From NCBI GenBank assembly GCA_017537045.1, contig JAFYLN010000132.1, positions 1 to 52,142 of the forward strand: a stretch of DNA of 52,142 bases, written 5' to 3'. Each line of letters starts with the position of its first letter. Position 1 is the first letter of the stretch. Below the pieces are notes generated by a model. It saw only the letters and a list, made by a program, of their open reading frames with translations. It was not told the origin of the DNA and ran no database searches. Position numbers and translations under genes: made by a program. Origin of the DNA: Oscillospiraceae bacterium. GTDB taxonomy: Bacteria > Bacillota_A > Clostridia > Oscillospirales > Oscillospiraceae. This document shows, piece by piece, positions 48,697 through 52,142 of the stretch.

Positions 48697-49518
48697 ATGG
48701 CACTGTTTGGAAAGCTGTTTGAAAAGAAAGTCTGCTCCGTCTGCGGCGGGGAGATCGGTCTGCTGGGCAACAGAAAACTGTCGGACGGCAATTGCTGCAA
48801 GCGCTGTGCAGGTAAGCTGTCCCGCTGGTTTGAGGACCGCAGAGAGTCCACTGCCGCACAGATTAAAGCGCAGATCGCCTACAGGGAGCGCAATGCGGAG
48901 GAATTGAAATCCTTTGGCGTTTCGGAAGTGATCGGCGAATACGAGAAGATGTACATTGAAAAAGTAAATGGTGTTCCCACACGCTTCTTTGTCGCCTCGG
49001 AAAGCGACTATCTGGATGAAAACCCGGATATCATTTCTCTTCTGGATGTGCTGTCCTGCACAGCCGATATTGATGAGTATGAAGAGGAAATCATGCGGGA
49101 GGATAAGGACGGGGAGATGGTCAGCTACAGCCCGCCCAGATACCAGTATCGCTATAATTTTTACATCAATATGGTTATCCGCGACAATCCCTATTTTGAT
49201 ACCATCCGCTTCAATGTCAACGATAACGATGTGACACTGGAAACCGTCAAGGGCGGCAGTTCCCTTGGCGGGAGGAACGGTTCCGCCGGCGCACCTTTAA
49301 GAAGCGCTGCTGCAAACCGTGAAGCAAGCCGTTACGATGCCTATGAGCAGATGTGCCGGAAAATCTGTCAGACAGTGGAAGACGCAAAATGCGGCGTGAA
49401 GGAACAGGAAGCAGCCGAAGCGGAAAAGAAGGCAGCGCGACCCGCGTTTTGCCCTGCCTGCGGCGCACCCGCTGACGGCGGTCAGTTCTGCTCCTTCTGC
49501 GGAAGCAGACTGGGATGA
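48697..49518 (+). CDS. DUF4428 domain protein with C-terminal zinc ribbon
   Basis: 273 residues, no signal peptide. The N-terminus (1-45) is a DUF4428-type zinc-binding module, CSVCGGEIGLLGNRKLSDGN with further CCKRC. The middle (70-195) is a soluble domain of unknown function with acidic stretches (IDEYEEEIMRE). The C-terminus (250-273) is a double-zinc-ribbon half, CPACGAPADGGQFCSFCGSR. AAAGGAG precedes the ATG. It is 13 bases from the next lipoprotein gene, so the two are co-transcribed. Proteins of this architecture occur in Firmicutes with unknown roles, perhaps as adaptors. Confidence 0.85.
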   Translation: MALFGKLFEKKVCSVCGGEIGLLGNRKLSDGNCCKRCAGKLSRWFEDRRESTAAQIKAQIAYRERNAEELKSFGVSEVIGEYEKMYIEKVNGVPTRFFVASESDYLDENPDIISLLDVLSCTADIDEYEEEIMREDKDGEMVSYSPPRYQYRYNFYINMVIRDNPYFDTIRFNVNDNDVTLETVKGGSSLGGRNGSAGAPLRSAAANREASRYDAYEQMCRKICQTVEDAKCGVKEQEAAEAEKKAARPAFCPACGAPADGGQFCSFCGSRLG

Positions 49519-49531
49519 GGAGGAAAAGCGA

Positions 49532-50578
49532 ATGAAAAAATGGAACGCAATCTTGCTGGTGCTGGCATTGCTGCTTTCTCTGGCAGCCTGCGGCGAAAAG
49601 AAGGAAGAACAGGCAGAGCTGCCGCAGAATACCGTGGCGGAAAGCGTGAGCGTGACTGAGAGCAAGGCAGATACATCAGAAGAAACTGTTGAAGTGCAGC
49701 AGCAGGCCGGTACGGGTTACTGGGAGGTGGTCTATATCAACAGTGCAGATCCCAGCCTTGCTGTGACGGAGGAAGAGGTTTCTGCGGTAAGGGAATCCGG
49801 TGTGCGCATGTATCTGGATCTGCTGGAGGATGGTACAGGCACGTTCTGTTTTGATGGGGAAACGCCCCTGATGTGGCAGGAGGGGTCTATTACCGTGGAA
49901 GGCGATGAGACATTTTCTTTTACCGTAGAAAATGATCAATTGATACTGGATCTGACTGAAATGATCATCGAATACCGGAAAGCTGCAAGACCTTATCCGG
50001 TGGTTTCCGAAATGCAGCAGGCGGGCTTCACGGAGTTCATGGAGGAGTGGGTCGCATATCCGTATACCACCATTTGCAGTGAAGATGAAACCGCTGTTAC
50101 TACCGGGGAAGCCACGGTGATCGCCTATGAGATTTTTGAATCAGAGGAGGGCTATCCCGGGAGAGAAGGCTACGAATGGCGGGTCGCATCCATAGAAGTA
50201 CGGTTTTTTGATGAAAATGCTCAGAAGTATGGCGCATATCCGTTCTATCGTCATGAGAACTATTACAACGTAAAACTGTACGATCAGTCAATTGAGGAAT
50301 TGAACGAAAGCGAGGAATATTACGCACAGACTGCTCTCTGCACTTATTATGAGCAGGAAGTGGAAATCTACCTGCGGATCAGAGATTCCTGGAGCAGCTG
50401 GCGGAAAGATTCCAGCGGTAACGATGAGTGTTACTATAATATTGAGTTTGCGTTCCAGGTGCCTATTGGATATGACGGCGCCGTGGTCGGACTGGAAGAT
50501 GGCAGCTACGAATATCCGGAGGATAGCTATATCACAGACTGCGATCCTTCCTATTCCCTACTGTTCCGCCTGAACTGA
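49532..50578 (+). CDS. Putative lipoprotein of unknown function
   Basis: 348 residues. The N-terminus MKKWNAILLVLALLLSLAAC is a type II signal peptide with lipobox LAAC, so the mature protein is lipid-anchored at Cys20 on the cell surface. An acidic, Gln/Glu-rich linker (22-55) follows, then a beta-rich domain with many aromatic residues (GYWEVVYINSADPS, YLDLLEDGTGTFCFDGETP, EGYEWRVASIEVRFF). The GxWxxxYInxxDP-type opening recalls small surface lipoproteins that bind ligands, but I do not recognise a named family. GAGGAAAAGCG precedes the ATG. It is the second gene of the unit with the DUF4428 protein. Confidence 0.85.
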   Translation: MKKWNAILLVLALLLSLAACGEKKEEQAELPQNTVAESVSVTESKADTSEETVEVQQQAGTGYWEVVYINSADPSLAVTEEEVSAVRESGVRMYLDLLEDGTGTFCFDGETPLMWQEGSITVEGDETFSFTVENDQLILDLTEMIIEYRKAARPYPVVSEMQQAGFTEFMEEWVAYPYTTICSEDETAVTTGEATVIAYEIFESEEGYPGREGYEWRVASIEVRFFDENAQKYGAYPFYRHENYYNVKLYDQSIEELNESEEYYAQTALCTYYEQEVEIYLRIRDSWSSWRKDSSGNDECYYNIEFAFQVPIGYDGAVVGLEDGSYEYPEDSYITDCDPSYSLLFRLN

Positions 50579-50585
50579 ATATGAC

Positions 50586-50617
50586 AAAAGCCGCCATCGT
50601 CCGATGGCGGCTTTTTT
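50586..50617 (+). terminator. Intrinsic terminator after lipoprotein gene
   Basis: AAAAGCCGCCATCG and CGATGGCGGCTTTT form a long stem around a few bases, followed by a T run. Confidence 0.92.
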
Positions 50618-50628
50618 AGTGAAATGAG

Positions 50629-50807
50629 AAATTGATGTTTATCGTACCCTGTAGGGTGGATAACGTAGGGGCGACCATTGGTCGCCCGCGCAGTAAAATG
50701 TTACGATTTCGCCGAAATCTAATGCGAATACGAAAGATTCTACCGCGCGGGCGGCGGGTCGCCGCCCCTACATTCATAATCGGAACGGAACGACAAACTG
50801 AAATTGA
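50629..50807. repeat. Family A dispersed repeat, copy A8 (short form)
   Basis: 179 bp with left end AAATTGATGTTTATCGTAC and right end CGACAAACTGAAATTG. It has the core in the A1 orientation and no extra module. It lies between convergent transcription units. Confidence 0.9.
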
Positions 50808-50828
50808 TATTACCGGACAATAAAGGAA

Positions 50829-50899
50829 GCCACCAGTTTTTGAACTGGTGGCAGCAACCTGCCACCGGCAGGTTGCATTTAGATGGGTTCGAGACCATC
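50829..50899. other. Tandem hairpins beside tRNA-Val terminator
   Basis: Two perfect 10-bp stems in a row: GCCACCAGTT/AACTGGTGGC (50829-50852) and GCAACCTGCC/GGCAGGTTGC (50854-50876). A weaker GATGG/CCATC stem follows (50882-50899). No gene is seen; they may be decayed terminators or a small structured RNA. Confidence 0.5.
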
Positions 50900-50905
50900 G
50901 GATGC

Positions 50906-50943
50906 AAAAAAAGAACTCCATCCATTTGGATGGAGTTCTTTTT
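50906..50943 (-). terminator. Intrinsic terminator of tRNA-Val
   Basis: AAGAACTCCATCC (50911-50923) pairs with GGATGGAGTTCTT (50928-50940) around ATTT, with A and T runs outside. It directly follows the tRNA CCA end on the minus strand. Confidence 0.92.
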
Positions 50944-51020
50944 TGGTGGACGATATAGGACTCGAACCTATGACCTTCCGCACGTCAAGCGGATGCTCTA
51001 GCCAGCTGAGCTAATCGTCC
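50944..51020 (-). tRNA. tRNA-Val (GAC)
   Basis: A 77-nt cloverleaf on the minus strand. Acceptor GGACGAT pairs with ATCGTCC, followed by discriminator A and an encoded CCA (complement of 50944-50946). The anticodon stem TCCGC/GCGGA encloses TTGACGT, giving anticodon GAC. The T arm has GGTTCGAGTCC. It has a consensus promoter and its own terminator. Confidence 0.95.
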
Positions 51021-51048
51021 AAAGGTCTTGCGCCGAAGCACATGACTG

Positions 51049-51077
51049 ATTATACACAGCAGGTGTGGTTTTGTCAA
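51049..51077 (-). promoter_or_regulatory. Promoter of tRNA-Val
   Basis: On the minus strand TTGACA (51077-51072) and TATAAT (51054-51049), both consensus, with a 17-base spacer. Confidence 0.9.
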
Positions 51078-51103
51078 GCACTTTTTTGACTTTTTTTAAA
51101 AAA

Positions 51104-51457
51104 TTATCCTACGGCTCCATCGATTTCGCTTTCACCCAGAAAAGAGATCACCAGCTTATGGGGCAGGCAAACGATCTGTTCGCCGCCGTTGCAGAATCCC
51201 TGCCGGACACAGTATTTATCAGGGCAGTCTGCTTCCGTGACGGCGACCTTTCCGTCCCTGACGGTGATGATATTGTAGCCGCCGTCTGTGGTGACTGTAA
51301 ATTCCTCGTCGATCTTCATATCCAGAATGCGGATCACCTTGCCTTCGCTGGTGATCTGCGCACGGGCAGCGGGCTCGGTATCGGCAGGTATCAAGACCAG
51401 CGCCAGACACAGCGCAACAATGGCACCCAAAATCATGATCCAGTATCGGTTCTTCAT
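51104..51457 (-). CDS. NusG domain II-containing protein
   Basis: 117 residues from the ATG at 51457, which follows AGGAGGTGATGACG; upstream ATG and GTG codons lie within that site. One N-terminal hydrophobic helix (about 6-26) is followed by a small beta domain with DGGYNIITVRDGKVAVTEADCP, then CVRQGFCNGGEQIVCLPHKL. That pattern is typical of the NusG domain II family, extracytoplasmic proteins often found near electron-transport or lipoprotein genes in Firmicutes. The three conserved Cys are present. It points away from rplU, with no partner gene. Confidence 0.88.
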   Translation of the reverse strand: MKNRYWIMILGAIVALCLALVLIPADTEPAARAQITSEGKVIRILDMKIDEEFTVTTDGGYNIITVRDGKVAVTEADCPDKYCVRQGFCNGGEQIVCLPHKLVISFLGESEIDGAVG

Positions 51458-51559
51458 CGTCATCACCTCCTGCGCGGCGTACAGTTATTTTGCTCAGTTT
51501 TTCCTTAAAGAGTATAGCAAATATGTAAAAAAAACGCAAGAAAAACAGCGAAAAAGTTC

Positions 51560-51588
51560 TTGACTTTTTGTGGCGGTAATGGTAAAAT
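51560..51588 (+). promoter_or_regulatory. Promoter of rplU
   Basis: TTGACT (51560-51565) and TAAAAT (51583-51588) with a 17-base spacer. Confidence 0.75.
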
Positions 51589-51595
51589 GGTCGAG

Positions 51596-51682
51596 CCGCA
51601 TTGAAGGGGCTTAAGTTGGTGCGCAAAAAGCACACCCGCCTCAAGAGCGAGTCTACAAAAATGAAGTAGGTGAAACAAGAAA
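51596..51682 (+). ncRNA. rplU 5' leader, candidate L21 leader
   Basis: A leader of nearly 90 nt separates the promoter from the rplU ATG. It contains a GGTGCGCAAAAAGCAC hairpin and the conserved-looking CCGCCTCAAGAGCGAGTCTA block. A structured L21 leader thought to give autogenous control is known before rplU in Firmicutes. The match is by position and general form only; a covariance-model comparison would decide. Confidence 0.5.
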
Positions 51683-51994
51683 ATGAAAGCAGTTATCGTA
51701 ACTGGTGGCAAGCAGTACACCGTTGCTGAGGGCGATGTCCTGTTCATCGAGAAGCTGAACGCTGAGGCTGAGGCTACCGTCAAGTTCGACACCGTTCTGG
51801 CAGTGCTGGACGGCGAGAACACCAAGATCGGCGCTCCCGTTGTTGAGGGTGCAGCTGTCGAGGCTAAGGTTGTCAAGAACGGCAAGGGCAAGAAGATCGA
51901 CATCATCCGCTACAAGGCTAAGAAGGGCGAGAAGAAGCACATCGGCCATCGTCAGCCCTACACCAAGGTGGAAATCACCAAGATCGCACTGTAA
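51683..51994 (+). CDS. rplU: 50S ribosomal protein L21
   Basis: 103 residues, the exact family length. [25 protein letters not shown] is the universal L21 N-terminus, and the C-terminal [14 protein letters not shown] is the diagnostic L21 signature. It binds 23S rRNA in the large subunit. GTAGGTGAAAC precedes the ATG. The strong codon bias is that of a highly expressed gene. It is followed five bases later by prp, the standard Firmicutes order (rplU-prp-rpmA). Confidence 0.98.
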   Translation: MKAVIVTGGKQYTVAEGDVLFIEKLNAEAEATVKFDTVLAVLDGENTKIGAPVVEGAAVEAKVVKNGKGKKIDIIRYKAKKGEKKHIGHRQPYTKVEITKIAL

Positions 51995-51999
51995 TTAAT

Positions 52000-52142
52000 A
52001 TGATTAAATGCGAATTTTTCACCGAGGACGATCGAATCACAGGATTCACCGTCTCCGGTCACAGCGGCTACGAAGAGCGTGGCAAGGATATTGTCTGTGC
52101 TTACGTCAGCGCTGTTGTTACCATGGCTGAGGCCACCATCAA
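52000..52142 (+). CDS. prp: Ribosomal-processing cysteine protease Prp (truncated by window end)
   Basis: The first 47 residues are inside the window. GHSGYEERGKDIVCAYVSA carries the catalytic His and Cys of Prp, the protease that removes the N-terminal extension of ribosomal protein L27 in Firmicutes. Its place between rplU and (expected) rpmA fits. This implies that L27 in this organism carries the cleavable extension; rpmA lies beyond the edge. Confidence 0.95.
   Translation, partial: MIKCEFFTEDDRITGFTVSGHSGYEERGKDIVCAYVSAVVTMAEATI

Noticed and set aside
4730..50807. Similar small open frames (NVGAAI.., MFIALCAV.. types) recurring in many gaps, which look like a conserved small-protein family
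   Set aside because: They are translations of the family A repeat; frames and ends vary between copies and no ribosome-binding sites precede them.
4730..50807. Regularly recurring repeats as a possible CRISPR array
   Set aside because: Copies are 180-240 bp, kilobases apart, with inverted ends; there are no short direct repeats with spacers and no cas genes.

Overview
The window looks like chromosome of a moderately GC-rich (mid-50s percent by eye) gut anaerobe of the class Clostridia, probably order Oscillospirales (Ruminococcaceae/Faecalibacterium relatives). This rests on strong AGGAGG ribosome-binding sites, TTGACA/TATAAT promoters, a ZTP riboswitch on a pur operon, a single-chain PurL with a fused amidotransferase, a separate AICAR transformylase plus a PurO-type IMP cyclohydrolase, a FeoA/FeoB/Cys-rich trio, GPH-type transporters, a choloylglycine (bile salt) hydrolase, and the rplU-prp order. 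Species cannot be named from the sequence.

Layout. 1-2.5 kb: the end of a transposase, a MATE exporter and a divergent LysR regulator. 2.5-6.7 kb: an AT-rich spacer, initiator tRNA-Met, a helical-bundle protein, a bile salt hydrolase, a Crp/Fnr regulator and a class I glutamine-amidotransferase-like hydrolase. 7-9.4 kb: a large GH3 glycosidase. 9.8-15.7 kb: an exporter operon (adaptor, ABC ATPase, second adaptor, MacB-like permease), then a FUSC/ArAE-type membrane protein. 16-23.5 kb: a DUF2974 lipase-like protein, an M20 peptidase with a GPH transporter, a TetR-PlsC operon and a divergent GPH transporter. 23.6-35.4 kb: one minus-strand purine operon purE-C-F-M-N-O-H-D-L under one promoter and a ZTP riboswitch. 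36-38.7 kb: feoA-feoB-small Cys-rich protein with two matching operator-like palindromes. 38.8-42.3 kb: ZIP transporter/radical SAM/Nudix operon and a divergent Nudix/TIM-barrel operon. 42.6-50.6 kb: a membrane-anchored beta-propeller protein, a degenerate AgrC-like membrane protein, a second MATE exporter, a 7TM-LuxR membrane regulator, a DUF4428/zinc-ribbon protein and a lipoprotein. 50.9 kb to the end: tRNA-Val, a NusG-domain-II protein, rplU and the start of prp.

The most unusual feature of the non-coding DNA is a dispersed 180-240 bp repeat (family A, eight copies) with related inverted ends and an interior that has been rearranged and flipped between copies. Three further repeat types (B, C, D) occur, two of them inside the pur operon. 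The most unusual protein is PurF: it has an intact PRPP loop and the four Fe-S cysteine positions, but no N-terminal Cys, catalytic Arg or oxyanion Asn, so it is unlikely to use glutamine by the normal mechanism. No CRISPR array, prophage or complete insertion sequence is visible.
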